Below, piece after piece: positions 20,883-32,058 of a DNA stretch of 64,000 nt. The translations under genes were made by a program, and so were the position numbers. The stretch covers positions 62,001-126,000 of the forward strand of contig NC_091974.1 of assembly GCF_036711975.1 (NCBI RefSeq), in the 5' to 3' direction. The notes beneath the pieces were generated by a model. It did not search any database. It was given only the letters and a program-made list of their open reading frames with translations, and was not told where the DNA came from. Numbering within the stretch: position 1 is the stretch's first letter; the number at the start of each line of letters is the position of its first letter. This DNA comes from Onthophagus taurus. Lineage: Eukaryota; Arthropoda; Insecta; Coleoptera; Scarabaeidae.

Positions 20883-21960
20883 GCTAGAACAGCGAAAATT
20901 GCGGTTATAACTTCTCGCATGAGATGCAGGATATTAATAAGTTTTTGTCTAATATCAAAGCCTTATATACACATTTTAATTAAAGAAACAAGTTTTGATA
21001 ATTATTATAATTGGGAAATAACTTTTGATAATCATTAAATCGAAAATAAATTATCTGTTAAGGGGAAGCTAATTATAATATAGAAACTCTACGTGTGGAC
21101 ATGAGTTAATACGCCGGTGACCTTGATAAACATATAGGATTGTTTAAAAATAATTGCAAGTGTCATCACAATTTTTAAAGTTATTTTTAAATTTATATAT
21201 GCAACATACACATTATACTTGCACGTTTTATGATAATATTACGCAACATTACGTAATCATCAGCTTCAACACCATATTCATTCGGACAATTACGAAAATG
21301 ACTACGCTTATATCAGGGGAGCGACTTCATATCAAAGGATAGCTAAGGTAAACACTTAAATGATATGAAGATGATGTGAATGTTAAATATTAATTTACGC
21401 TTTAGCAGAAAATCCTATTTTTATATGTATGTATACATATAACCAAAGCCCGGACAGTTTAGGAAAGTGATCCTAAAACGCCTCCCACTCCAGTCTCAAT
21501 ATTCAATGAATTAAATCGAAGCGTACGCTTATCAAGGTATACGTTTAGTGTGGAGAGGGCGCACGTTTCCTAAACTGTCCGGGCTCTGCAATAACAATCT
21601 AGCACGTGACCTTGAGATAACTAACGTGATAATCGAAGAATTCCCACACTTACATGATATTAAATCCGCAAGCGACGGAAGTTGATGTTCAACTGACCGA
21701 TTTATAAATTGCTAGGTAAATTTGATAGGTAGCTGCGGCCCCCCCCCTCTACTTCCTTAATAAATTATTATTTAATTTCCTCTCACGTCAACCCGTTCAT
21801 CAACGATTCCCATCATTGTTCCAAAAAAACATAATTATTTATTAATTTTAAAAAATCTTTTATACTTGCACGTTTTATGTTTTCTGGATTATCTTAATAA
21901 ACTTTAACAATTTTACTTATAATATTACGCAACATTACGTAATCATCAGCTTCAACACCA
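20883..21960. other. 5' flank of nested PolB copy 1, with hairpin
   Basis: A/T-rich non-coding sequence. It contains a direct repeat of about 45 bases (AATATTACGCAACATTACGT with the following CATCAGCTTCAACACC, near 21235 and again near 21920) and the inverted repeat listed separately. The same layout is found upstream of copy 2 (28221-29300). Confidence 0.7.
21447..21585. repeat. Large hairpin, 20-bp perfect arms (unit 1)
   Basis: AGCCCGGACAGTTTAGGAAA (21447-21466) is the exact reverse complement of 21566-21585. The 99-bp interior also pairs in part. Unit 2 has the same structure at 28782-28918 with 19-bp arms. It could be a small inverted-repeat insertion or a functional structure of the unit. 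Confidence 0.8.
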
Positions 21961-22793
21961 TAGACAACCGGTTAGGTGCGGGGTTCGGTGCGCGGGCTGT
22001 AGATCATGATCTATCCAGGCTAGGTCTTAGGGGGGGACAGGGGTTGAACCGGTATTCAACCGGTTGAACAGGGGTTGAACCAACGCCCTTTTGGCAGTTT
22101 TCACCCGTGCCATATTGTTCGTGCTTGTTATAGGCGATTGGAGGTTGTAGGGGGGAATTTTTTGGTTTATTTTTCGATTTGAAGCATCGTTAACGAGATA
22201 TTTACCATTTTATAACCTCCAAGCCAAACGCTTCGTGTCCGGATGTGTCAAGGCCTCGATATATCGACGATGACGTCATCGTGATAAGGCGGTAGCCTCA
22301 TTCAATCCCCAGCCTAAAAGAGGGTTCTCGGAGAATGCTATGCTCCGATTGAACCACCCTGCCCTGCCCGCCTGCACCCCGCACCATAACACTCAGCCGG
22401 TAAGCCAAACCAAACGCTTTGTGTCCGGATGTATCAAGGTCTCGATGAAGTTCCAACATCCCTCACTTCGCACCCTGCCCCCCCTACCGGCCCACGCCCA
22501 AATGCCGCACCTAACTGGTTGTCTAGATGACGTCACCACTACCAAGCTCCACACGATCCGGCGGCATGACGTCATCAGCTCGATAACTAAATAAGGCCCT
22601 TTTGGCAGTTTTCACCCGTGCCATATTGTTCGTATTTGTTATAGGCGACAGGGTGTTGTAGGGGGGAATTTTTTGGTTTATTTTTCGATTTGAAGCATCG
22701 TTAACGAGATATTTACCATTTTATAACCTCCAAGCCAAACGCTTCGTGTCCGGATGTGTCAAGGCCTTGATATATCGACGATGACGTCATCGT
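21961..22793 (-). repeat. Nested element, unit 1 right repeat block (truncated)
   Basis: Same modules as the left block in inverted order. It stops after GATGACGTCATCGT at 22793, where a complete right end would continue inwards and outwards to AGTAGTATAGC. The missing outer segment and the direct fusion to unit 2 mark a recombination junction. Confidence 0.75.
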
Positions 22794-24120
22794 GTAGTAT
22801 AGCTATGGGCGTTCTGGACCAAAATCCCATAAGATTTAACATTGGGGTCGAAAAGTACTTTTTATCCCCACCACTACCTCCTTTCGAGGGTGTGGCCACG
22901 CTCACATTTTAAATTCAACCAATCAGAGCGCAGCATTCTCCAAGAACCCTCTTTTTGGCAGGAAATTTGAATGAGGATCGACGGGCCTTATGATGATGAC
23001 GTCATCATCGAGGCCGGACACAAAGCGTTTGGTTTGGCTTACCGGCTGAGTGCTATGGTGCGGGGTGCGGGCGGGCAGGACGGGGTGGCTCAATCACAGC
23101 ATAGCATTCTCCGAGAACCCACTTTTAGGCTGGGGATTGAATGAGGTTACCGCCTTATCACGATGACGTCATCGTCGATATATCGAGGCCTTGACACATC
23201 CGGACACGAAGCGTTTGGCTTGGAGGTTACAAAATGGTAAATATCTCGTTAACGATGCTTCAAATCGAAAAATAAACCGAAAAATTCCCCCCTACAACCC
23301 ACGTCGCCTATAACAAGCACGAACAACATGGCACGGGTGAAAACAGCCAAAAGGGCCTTATTTAGTTATCGAGCTGATGACGTCATTCCACCGGACATGT
23401 GAACACAAAGCGTTTGGCTTGGAGGTTATAAAATGGTAAATATCTCGTTAACGATGCTTCAAATCGAAAAATAAACCCAAAAATTCCCCCCTACAACCCC
23501 ATGTCGCCTATAACAAGCACGAACAATATGGCACGGGTGAAAACTGCCAAAGGGCCTTGGTTCAACCCCTGTTCAACCGGTTGAATACCGGTTCAACCGG
23601 TTGAATACCGGTTCAACCGGTTGAATACCGGTTCAACCGGTTGAATACCGGTTCAACCGGTTGAATACCGGTTCAACCCCTGTCCCTCCCTACAACCTCC
23701 TGCCGACTATAATAAGCGTGAACAACATTGCACGGGTGAAAACTGGTAAAAGGACCTTATTTAGTTATCGAGCTGATGATGTCATGCCCCCGGATCGTGT
23801 GCAGCTTGGTGGTGGTGACGTCATCTAGACAACCAGTTAGGTGCAGGATTCGGGCGTGTGCCAGTAGGGGGCAGGGTGCGGAGTGAGGGGTGTTGGAACT
23901 TCATCGAAACCTTGATACATCCGGACACAAAAGGGTTTGGCTTGGAATTCTGCCGGGGTTCGAGCATGCGGGAAGTGAAGTGTTGAGACTTAAGAGGGTA
24001 TAGAGGTGGTGGTAACCTTTATCGCAGACATGTTTATATTTACTTAATAAAAAATAAAGCAACGCTACGGTTGCTGCTAAAAAAAACATCACGGCAGCAG
24101 CTGTCAGTCGGGAGAGAAGG
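22794..24120 (+). repeat. Nested element, unit 2 left repeat block
   Basis: Starts GTAGTATAGCTATGGGCG, the terminal sequence minus its first A, followed by the same modules as unit 1's left block. It includes a 20-bp tandem array at 23581-23680 that unit 1's left block lacks. Confidence 0.8.
23581..23680. repeat. 20-bp tandem array, five copies
   Basis: Five exact copies of TTGAATACCGGTTCAACCGG. Related, less regular copies occur in the right blocks at about 22040-22080 and 29690-29835. The unit is largely self-complementary (CCGGTTGAA/TTCAACCGG). Confidence 0.9.
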
Positions 24121-24506
24121 ATTAAAATAAAAAAAATTATAGAAGATTAGAGATTATTTATTTATTTAAAAAACCATAAATTATATAAATTTAATAAGAT
24201 ACATTTATTATTATTATTACATTCTTCATAGATAAGTCGGTTTCGTTAACACACAATAAGTGTTCATTACTTTACGTGTTGGATCATATCATTCTTTCTC
24301 CACTTTTACCCAGAAATGGATTATGGGTATGTGTACGTCCTTATGTTTCATATAACCAAACAACATTTCCGGCTAATACCCTAATTTGCTTGCTTCATCA
24401 CAAAACATTAAAGATGCTGGTAGGCAGGCTCCAAAAAAATGTTGTCTTATCAATTCTTGGGAAATTATATTGTTTAATAATGAGAGTTTAATTCGATCCG
24501 CACCTG
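24121..24506. other. 3' flank of nested PolB copy 2
   Basis: A/T-rich counterpart of 16851-17203. No gene seen. Confidence 0.6.
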
Positions 24507-27500
24507 TTAACAGCATGATGAGATACGCCAATGACCCCAGGGTAAAGTATCAACTGTCCCCGGAATAATATATCTTTTATCGTCGTGAGAATTAAGTGCA
24601 GTTTTGGTTTGCGTAATTGTTGATACTTGGTGGTTTCGCGATTGAAACAATTTTTGGGTGACGAGCATTTCTTTGTCCTCTCGCAAACATACTAAGTAAT
24701 CATCGAAACTGATTACGTTTTTAACAATAGACGTTTTTATGCCTTTAGCTTTTTTAACTTTATCTCCCCCCTCCAATCGACATGCATACATCTTCGATCT
24801 CAACCCCACAAATTCAATCATTACCTTACCGGCGTTTTCATCTTTCATCATACCGAGAACTTTTTTATTTACACGAGGAATGTTGTATATATTATTTTCA
24901 GGATAATCACTCGTGTCGAAATATTTCGAAGCATTGCCTCGAATCACTTCATATAAATCCGGGCATTCGACTTCGTATATAAGGGAATCTGTATCGGTGT
25001 AACAGACTCTGGCCTTGTCCCCAAATCGTCTCCTCATATACGAATAATGAAAATCATATATTTTTAATTTCGATATATCTAAAATACACATACCAACGTA
25101 GATGGGTTTATTAAAATAAATTTCCATTTTATTGAGCTCTATAGCAACTAAATTTTTATCGAAGATAATTGAAGATTTGAAATTATGTTTCGCGATCAAC
25201 GCCTCAGCGCTGCGCCGTAACGACCACCCCATTTTGTCACAAGCTTCACAATGGAATGTTTTCGAATATTTTCCATCGTCTTGCCAAATACGGCGTTGTT
25301 CATTAATTTGAATAAATTTTTCTCGAAATCGTTAATCGCCGCGGTTCTAAATTTAGTGTTTAAATCAATATATGGTTTCAACCAAGCCGACTGTTTAAAT
25401 TCCAAAACACGATGAATTTTTGTTAAAATTAAACCATTTTCAATCGCTTGTTGTAAATTACGATAATGCAACACATATCGCTCTTTATTATATAAAGTGC
25501 CCATTAATTTGGTTTGTTTTGAATTTGGTGGTGCACGATGTTCTGGGCAAAATGGAAGGTCACAATGTGAATCATGAATGGATTCAGGGTACTCGAGATC
25601 AACTTCTAAAATGTAACCTTCAGGGTTATCCTCAGGTACATTGAAGTTGATGTTGTTTCCCTCAACCCACTTAAATCCGCCATAGGGTAGGTACTGAGAC
25701 ATTGCCCATCCATGTTGATTGTTGATATCATCATAAATTATAAATTTTGATGGCTCATCTGATTTATAGTTAGGTAGATATTTATTATTAGCCGAGGCGT
25801 AACGTTTCGAGCACTGGCTTAGACCTCCTCGTATACCTCGCTCTATAAACATTGCCATATCAATATCCGTTAATAGCTCAAGTTTTACCCTCGTATACTT
25901 CAGCATGCAGTCCCATGTATACCCGGGCAATGTATAGTAATGAGCCGGGTCTAAGCTATACGAATTCAGGCAGCTAGCCCGAAATTGCTCGAATACGTCT
26001 GCTAATAACAAAATATCTGTTTTCAAATATAACTCACTGTAATTTCCTAAATTTTGACAGCCAAAAGCGTTCCACACTTCATTAGCATGCGTATTATCAG
26101 TATCTGCAATGTGACTGTCGGTCATAGAGTTATAAAATTTAGATTCATCCAGTAATGCAGTTTCATTTAATTTTGTAAAAGAGTCCAAGTAATCATAAGG
26201 AAACACTCCTTTACGCGTTAATAAATTGAATTTAGATTCATCTAAATTTGGAAATTGTGTTTTTAAATTTGGAAAGGAATCTATATAACTTGCTAATTTA
26301 TCTAAACTCGATGCTATGAACCGAAATGAATCAATAAACCGGAATTTAATTAAATTTTGGTCTATATTTTTAGTAAAAGAAATATATCGCTCCTTATTTA
26401 TAGGTAGCAAATCGATGCGTCCTTCGAAATCTTTTGCTAAATTCTTTATAATAAAGTGACTATCGTACCCACTTAAATTATGAAAGACTACTGGAATCAC
26501 GTGACTATCCTGATAGTTAATGTTGCAATCCTCATGCGCAGCTCCTCGATATTTACCAGTAAGGTGACAATGGTCTCGAACTCTAACATCACCCACGTCA
26601 AAGCGGTTTTCGCATATATGACAGCATGATAATGAGCGAAACTCTAGTTCTTGCGCTTCGGTAAGAGGTTCCATGGGTAAGGGACATAGGAATTTAGTTT
26701 CCACATTCCGCTAGCTGCTTCATTTCGGTCGCAAACCACTGCTGACAGTTCTCACCGGCATATGATTTGTAAAAGCTCAGGGACTCGTCATATGAGCATT
26801 TTACGTAATAACCAATACTATATGGCTTATGTTGTGTATCAGTCTTTGTTGTTGGTATCAGAAGACATTCTAGATCCGCATACACCACAAATGGAACCGG
26901 TTCTTTATTTTGAAAATTCTTGAAATATACCGTTTCATCTTCCTTCGGCATACGGATGCGGCATTCATTCATTTTAGCACAACCCTCCACGTGTTTTTCT
27001 AGACCGGTGGAAGTGTAAAAATAGTGAAGGCAACGTTCACAGAAATATTTTTTCGTATGATGTATCGATAATTGAGATGACACTAGTCGGGATAAATCTT
27101 TTATCCAAACGTAGTGAAATCTCGGCTTGAATTCACCATCATCATCCCCATCTTCTTCTTCTACATACTTATCTTGGATGAGTAGCAGGTTAACGTGTCT
27201 GCCTCTCCTCTCCTTAGCTAGATAGGAAGGAACTACATTATACCGCCCCTTCTTCAGTGATTCGAGAATATACACGTTGACCGACACATCGTTTTGTTGT
27301 TCAAACCGAGGGATTTGTTTCATGACCATCGGCATTGCTATGTTCTTCATATTTAATACTTCTGAGTAATGTGGATACATGTAAGTTCGGTCGGTGTGAT
27401 GATTGGCTGGATAAAGCGCTGAAGTCACTGCCCACGCAAAACATGCTTCATCATCCTTCTTTACATTTACACAAGCATGTTTCAACCTAAGGGCCCTAGG

Positions 27501-28220
27501 TAATTCAATGTATGACTACCCAAGTTGTGGGGTATATTTATTAATGTTCATCTGTAGGTTTACGATCGCATTTAAAGCCCATCCACTATCTTTTTCTTGA
27601 AATTTTTCAAGGTCTTTTAGAACGGGGTCTTGAATGTTGCTCTTAAACCATTCTTCTAAATCGGTGTTGTTATAAATTGGGGTATTTTCGGTATTTGTAT
27701 ATTTAAATTTAAATACTTCTTGCCCCGTTTTCTTAGTTACGAATTCACCACAAAACACAGCGTTAACTTTCAATGTTGATTTTTTCACATCATTAGTCAT
27801 TCTCCTTATTATCATTTTTTTAGCATCTTCCATAAATTGTCGAGGGTCCTTGTGTGTCAGGTTAATGATGATCCCCGTTCTCATTCTGTTGGAGAACGCC
27901 GTCTGAAGGTCCTGCCATTTTACCCGCAAGCTTCTAAAGTTCTCGTGAGTCGGGTGAGTTGGTTTGTACCCGGCCCCAGTTACGTACCGAAGCGATTTTA
28001 GCATGCTTCGGAATCCATGCATGTGACCAGCACAAGTGGTTATGTGGTGCTTCTCACCACTTGTGGTGGCTACCTTTAGAGCAGCGTTCATCGCCTTAAT
28101 ATTACGATTACAGTCCTTTATTGCGGGCTCTATATCTTCCCCATCAGCAGTTACAACTCTGTGACGCATTTCCTCAACTAGACTTGAAAAAGACAGGGTT
28201 TTGACTGATGTTGAAGCCAT
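24507..28220 (-). pseudogene. Nested PolB copy 2: one stop and two frameshifts
   Basis: Colinear with copy 1 and nearly identical, but broken differently. A TCG-to-TAG change ends the first ORF at 27516 (NKYTPQLG then stop). Two bases are missing near 26705, shifting frame between the ORFs 26694-27485 and 25196-26704. A 5-base insertion near 25205 shifts the frame again (last ORF 24507-25232). It retains the segment deleted in copy 1. Motif A reads YDDINNQHGWAM, motif C CYTDTDSLIYE. The lesions differ from copy 1, so each copy decayed independently after duplication. Confidence 0.9.
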
Positions 28221-29299
28221 TCTAGAACAGCGAAAATTGCAGTTATAACTTCTCGCATGAGATGCAGGATATTAATAAGTTTTTGTCTAATATCAAAGCC
28301 TTATATACACATTCTAATTAAAGAAACAAGTTTTGATAATTATTATAATTGGGAAATAACTTTTGATAATCATTAAATCGAAAATAAATTATCTGTTAAG
28401 GGGAAGCTAATTATAATATAGAAACTCTACGTGTGGACATGAGTTAATACGCCGGTGACCTTGATAAACATATAGGATTGTTTAAAAATAATTGCAAGTG
28501 TCCTCACAATTTTTAAAGTTATTTTTAAATTTATACATGCAACATACACATTATACTTGCACGTTTTATGATAATATTACGCAACATTACGTAATCATCA
28601 GCTTCAACACCATATTCATTCGGGCAATTACGAAAATGACTACACTTATATCAGGGGAGGGACTTCATATCAAAGGATAGCTAAGGTAAACACTTAAATA
28701 ATGATGATATGAAGATGATGTGAATGTTAAATATTAATTTACGCTTTAGCAGAAAATCCTATTTTTATATGTATGTAAACTGCCCGGACAGTTTAGGAAA
28801 GTGATCCTAAAACGCCTCCCACTCCAGTCTCAATATTCAATGAATTAAATCGAAGCGTACGCTTATCAAGGTATACGTTTAGTGTGGAAGGGGCGCACGT
28901 TTCCTAAACTGTCCGGGCTCTGCAATAACAATCTAGCGCGTGACCTTGAGATAACAAACGTGATAATCGAAGAATTCCCACACTTACGTACATGATATTA
29001 AATCCGTAAACGACGGAAGTTGATGTTCAACTGATCGATTTATAAATTGCTAGGTAAATTTGATAGGTAGCCGCGGCCCCCCTCTACTTCCTTAATAAAT
29101 TATTATTTAATTTCCTCTCACGTCAACCCATTCATCAACGATTCCCATCATTGTTCCAAAAAACAGAATTATTTATTAATTTTAAAGAATCTTTTATACT
29201 TGCACGTTTTATGTTTTCTGGATTATCTTAATTAATAAATTTTAACAATTTTACTTATAATATTACGCAACATTACGTAATCATCAGCTTCAACACCAT
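28221..29299. other. 5' flank of nested PolB copy 2
   Basis: Counterpart of 20883-21960, including the hairpin and the repeated AATATTACGCAACATTACGT block (near 28576 and 29260). No gene seen. Confidence 0.65.
28782..28918. repeat. Large hairpin, 19-bp perfect arms (unit 2)
   Basis: GCCCGGACAGTTTAGGAAA at 28782-28800 is the exact reverse complement of 28900-28918. Same structure as in unit 1. Confidence 0.8.
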
Positions 29300-30594
29300 A
29301 GACAACCGGTTAGGTGCGGGGTTCGGGGCGTGGGCAGCTAGGAGGCAGGGTGTGGAACTTCATCGAGACCTCGATACATTCGGATACATTATAAAATGGT
29401 AAATATCTTCCATTTAAAGAATTCCAAACCAAACGCTTTTGTGTCCGGATGTATCAAGGTTTCGATGAAGTTCCAACACCCCTCACTCCGCACCCTGCCC
29501 CCTACTGGCTCACGCCCGAATCCTGCACCTAACTGATTGTCTAGATGACGTCACCACCACCAAGTTGCACACGATCCGGGGGCATGACATCATCATCTCG
29601 ATAACTAAATAAGGTCCTTTTACCAGTTTTCACCCGTGCAATGTTGTTCACGCTTATTATAGTCGGCAGGAGGTTGTAGGGAGGGACAGGAGTTGAACCG
29701 GTATTCAACCGGTTGAACAGGGGTTGAACCGGTATTCAACCGGTTGAACAGAGGTTGAACCGGTCGGTTGAACAGGGGTTGAACCGGTCGGTTGAACAGG
29801 GTTGAACCGGTCGGTTGAACAGGGGTTGAACCAAGGCCCTTTTGGCAGTTTTCACCCGTGCCATATTGTTCGTGCTTGTTATAGGCGACAGGGGGTTGTA
29901 GGGGGGAATTTTTGGGTTTATTTTTCGATTTGAAGCATCGTTAACGAGATATTTACCATTTTATAACCTCCAAGCCAAACGCTTTGTGTTCACATGTCCG
30001 GTGGAATGACGTCATCAGCTCGATAACTAAATAAGGCCGTTTTGGCAGTTTTCACCAGTGCCATGTTGTTCGTGCTTGTTATAGGCGACAGGGGGTTGTA
30101 GGGGGGAATTTTTCGGTTTATACCAGAAACCAGAGATATTTACCATTTTATAACCTCCAAGCCAAACGGTTCGTGTCCGGATGTGTCAAGGCCTCGATAT
30201 ATCGACGATGACGTCATCGTGATAAGGCGGTAACCTCATTCAATCCCCAGCCTAAAAGAGGGTTTTCGGAGAATGCTATGCTGTGATTGAGCCACCCCGC
30301 CCTGCCCGCCCGCACCCCGCACCCCGCACCATAGCACTCAACCGGTAAGCCAAACCAAACGCTTTGTGTCTGGCCTCGATGATGACGTCATCATCATAAG
30401 GCCCGTCGATCCTCATTCAAATTTCCCGCCAAAAAGAGGGTTCTTGGAGAATGCTGCGCTCTGATTGGTTGAATTTAAAATGTGGGTGTGGCCACACTCT
30501 CGAAAGGAGGTAGTGGTGGGGATAAAAAGTACTTTTCGACCCCAATGTTAAATCTTATGGGATTTTGGTCCAGAACGCCCATAGCTATACTACT
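29300..30594 (-). repeat. Nested element, unit 2 right repeat block and terminal inverted repeat
   Basis: Inverted modules of the left blocks, with tandem copies of GGTTGAACAGGGGTTGAACC type at 29690-29835. The last 280 bp mirror 15075-15350 closely and end GCTATACTACT. Confidence 0.85.
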
Positions 30595-30837
30595 GAGTTG
30601 CTCTTGTCCGTGGATGATATCTTTCCAAATGTTCTCAGCGTAAAGGGGTGGTATATATACCCTAACGTGCTCCAATTCTGCCAGAAGGTCTTGATACGAT
30701 TCCGGATCTTGCGTGAAACGTATCACCCGATACACCCTATTCTTCTCTAACGACGAAATGGGAACTTTAGGTTTGTTCGCGTTTATACCTAAGGCATTTA
30801 AACCTTGTATCGCAACAATCAAATCGCGTTGGGACAT
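30595..30837 (-). pseudogene. N-terminal part of small Polinton gene A, interrupted by the nested element
   Basis: Starts MSQRDLIVAIQ at 30837 and reads 79 codons of genuine sequence before entering the nested element. The ORF then runs 40 codons into foreign sequence. The true C-terminus lies at 14994-15074. The core pattern (an LEKNRVYRV strand, AELEHVRVYIPPLYAE) matches the paralogue at 31181-31660 (VELEDGFAVYLPLRIAE). A TATA-like TTTATATTT lies about 30 bp upstream. Function unknown. Confidence 0.75.
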
Positions 30838-30973
30838 ATCGTAACGCTAAACGTCGACTGAAATATAAAACGGTGGCGATATATAATATATATTTGGGAG
30901 GAGAGAAAAATTACATAAGCGCCATCTATATTACAATAGGTCGCACATAAATTTCAGATAACGCTCAATGAGA

Positions 30974-31160
30974 GACGGCGTCAACGATCGTATGCTTATC
31001 AGCGGAAGTTAATCCCCCGCGGAGCGATGACTTAAAATATATTCTTTATTAGTATTATTGATTGATTGATTGATTGACTGATTGATGGTAGGAGGAGGAG
31101 GAAGAGAAAATCACAAAAAATTAAAGTTAGTACATATATTAAAAATTTAAATTTCAATTA
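30974..31160 (+). repeat. Internal partial copy of the left Polinton repeat
   Basis: Matches the inner part of the left terminal repeat (about 14670-14870) in the same orientation: CGATCGTATGCTTATCAGCG, CCCCCGCGGAGCGATGACT, the TTGA microsatellite, the AGG tract and CACAAAAAATTAAAGTTA. It lacks about 25 bases and has fewer repeat units. It lies directly beside gene B, as the true repeat lies beside gene A. Confidence 0.85.
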
Positions 31161-31180
31161 AACATAATTAACGGATAAGA

Positions 31181-31660
31181 TTAGTCTGTACCGTTCACGA
31201 CATCGGTCGCTAAATTGTAATAGAAACCGTCTTGGTTACGTTCGCGAAGAGGGGCCGGTGCTGCCCCATGATATCGTCTGCTGACGGGTGTGGACACTTC
31301 CGGAACAGTATGGGCCACCACCAAATTTTCAGCGACGTCCGCTACCGGAGAAGGAATCGTATAAATTTTCTGATCGAATCGGATTAAATTCGCAGGATTC
31401 TGTTTCCCAAAATCCCTCTTTCCGAGATATACTAAAGACATCCTATCGAGGGACCGTAACTCTTCATCAGTTATAACTTCTGCAATTCTCAACGGTAAAT
31501 ATACCGCAAAACCATCTTCCAACTCAACAATAACGGAGGGCCATTTGTTCGATGCGATTCTTTTAGCTCTCACAATCGGGTAAGGATGATCGATTTGTAG
31601 CGAAGAAAGCGAACGTTTCAATGGGAAAACGTATGAACCCAAAAGATTTAGACGAGACAT
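31181..31660 (-). CDS. Small Polinton gene B, paralogue of gene A
   Basis: 159 codons starting MSRLNLLGSYVFP. The middle holds VIVELEDGFAVYLPLRIAEVI, cut here into VELEDGFAVYLP and RIAEVITDEEL, the same strand and helix pattern as gene A. A longer C-terminal tail (APAPLRERNQDGFYYN) is specific to this copy. I recognise it as a type of small ORF common in insect Polintons but cannot name a function. Both paralogues sit at the inner edge of a terminal-repeat segment and read toward it. Confidence 0.7.
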   Translation of the reverse strand: MSRLNLLGSYVFPLKRSLSSLQIDHPYPIVRAKRIASNKWPSVIVELEDGFAVYLPLRIAEVITDEELRSLDRMSLVYLGKRDFGKQNPANLIRFDQKIYTIPSPVADVAENLVVAHTVPEVSTPVSRRYHGAAPAPLRERNQDGFYYNLATDVVNGTD

Positions 31661-32058
31661 CTTATCAGTATGAACGGCTACCTCGGACTACATTGAAATT
31701 ACGGTAGGGGTAGTAATTACCCTAAGTCAAAAAGATGCGCGCGCATCAGTGAATCCACCAATTAGAAAATCTAAAAACCGCAAAATACCCTTGAAGTAAG
31801 GGAGTAGCTCCCTCATTATTGCATCATCCCTATCGCTGTCGTAAATCAAATTAGATTGATGTAAATTAAAAAGATTTAATTTAAAATAAATAAAATAATT
31901 TAACGAAATTATCACCAGAATAAAAATCTCGCAACCGTTAAATGGGGTTAATGCGGTTAGATAAAGATTACGAATTCTCGACTTTTCGCTTAAATACAAT
32001 AATTTTAAATTAAGGAGTTTAGTATCATTTAACTTGTTTTACGTTAACATATACTACA
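31661..32058. promoter_or_regulatory. Divergent intergenic region with 14-bp palindrome
   Basis: Separates gene B (minus) from the spliced gene (plus). It contains the perfect palindrome GATGCGCGCGCATC at 31734-31747, about 75 bp upstream of gene B. The rest is A/T-rich. A 90-codon minus-strand ORF here has no motif and is not supported. Confidence 0.35.

Larger units (their letters stand above)
15075..30594. mobile_element. Nested Polinton-type element: tandem dimer of PolB-only units
   Basis: 15,520 bp with perfectly matching inverted ends (AGTAGTATAGCTATGGGCG) and a 6-bp duplication, both Polinton features. Inside are two units in the same orientation, 15075-22793 and 22794-30594. Each has a left repeat block, a PolB gene on the minus strand, a conserved large hairpin and a right repeat block. 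At 22793/22794 the first unit's shortened right repeat is joined directly to the second unit's left end, which lacks its first A. No integrase, capsid, ATPase or protease gene is present. The duplication flanks the dimer as a whole. Confidence 0.85.

Noticed and set aside
23581-23680. CRISPR-like array
   Set aside because: The 20-bp units are contiguous without unique spacers, the genome is eukaryotic, and the array lies in a transposon repeat.
31727-31999. A 90-codon minus-strand ORF
   Set aside because: A/T-rich with no motifs, and it occupies the divergent promoter region between gene B and the spliced gene.
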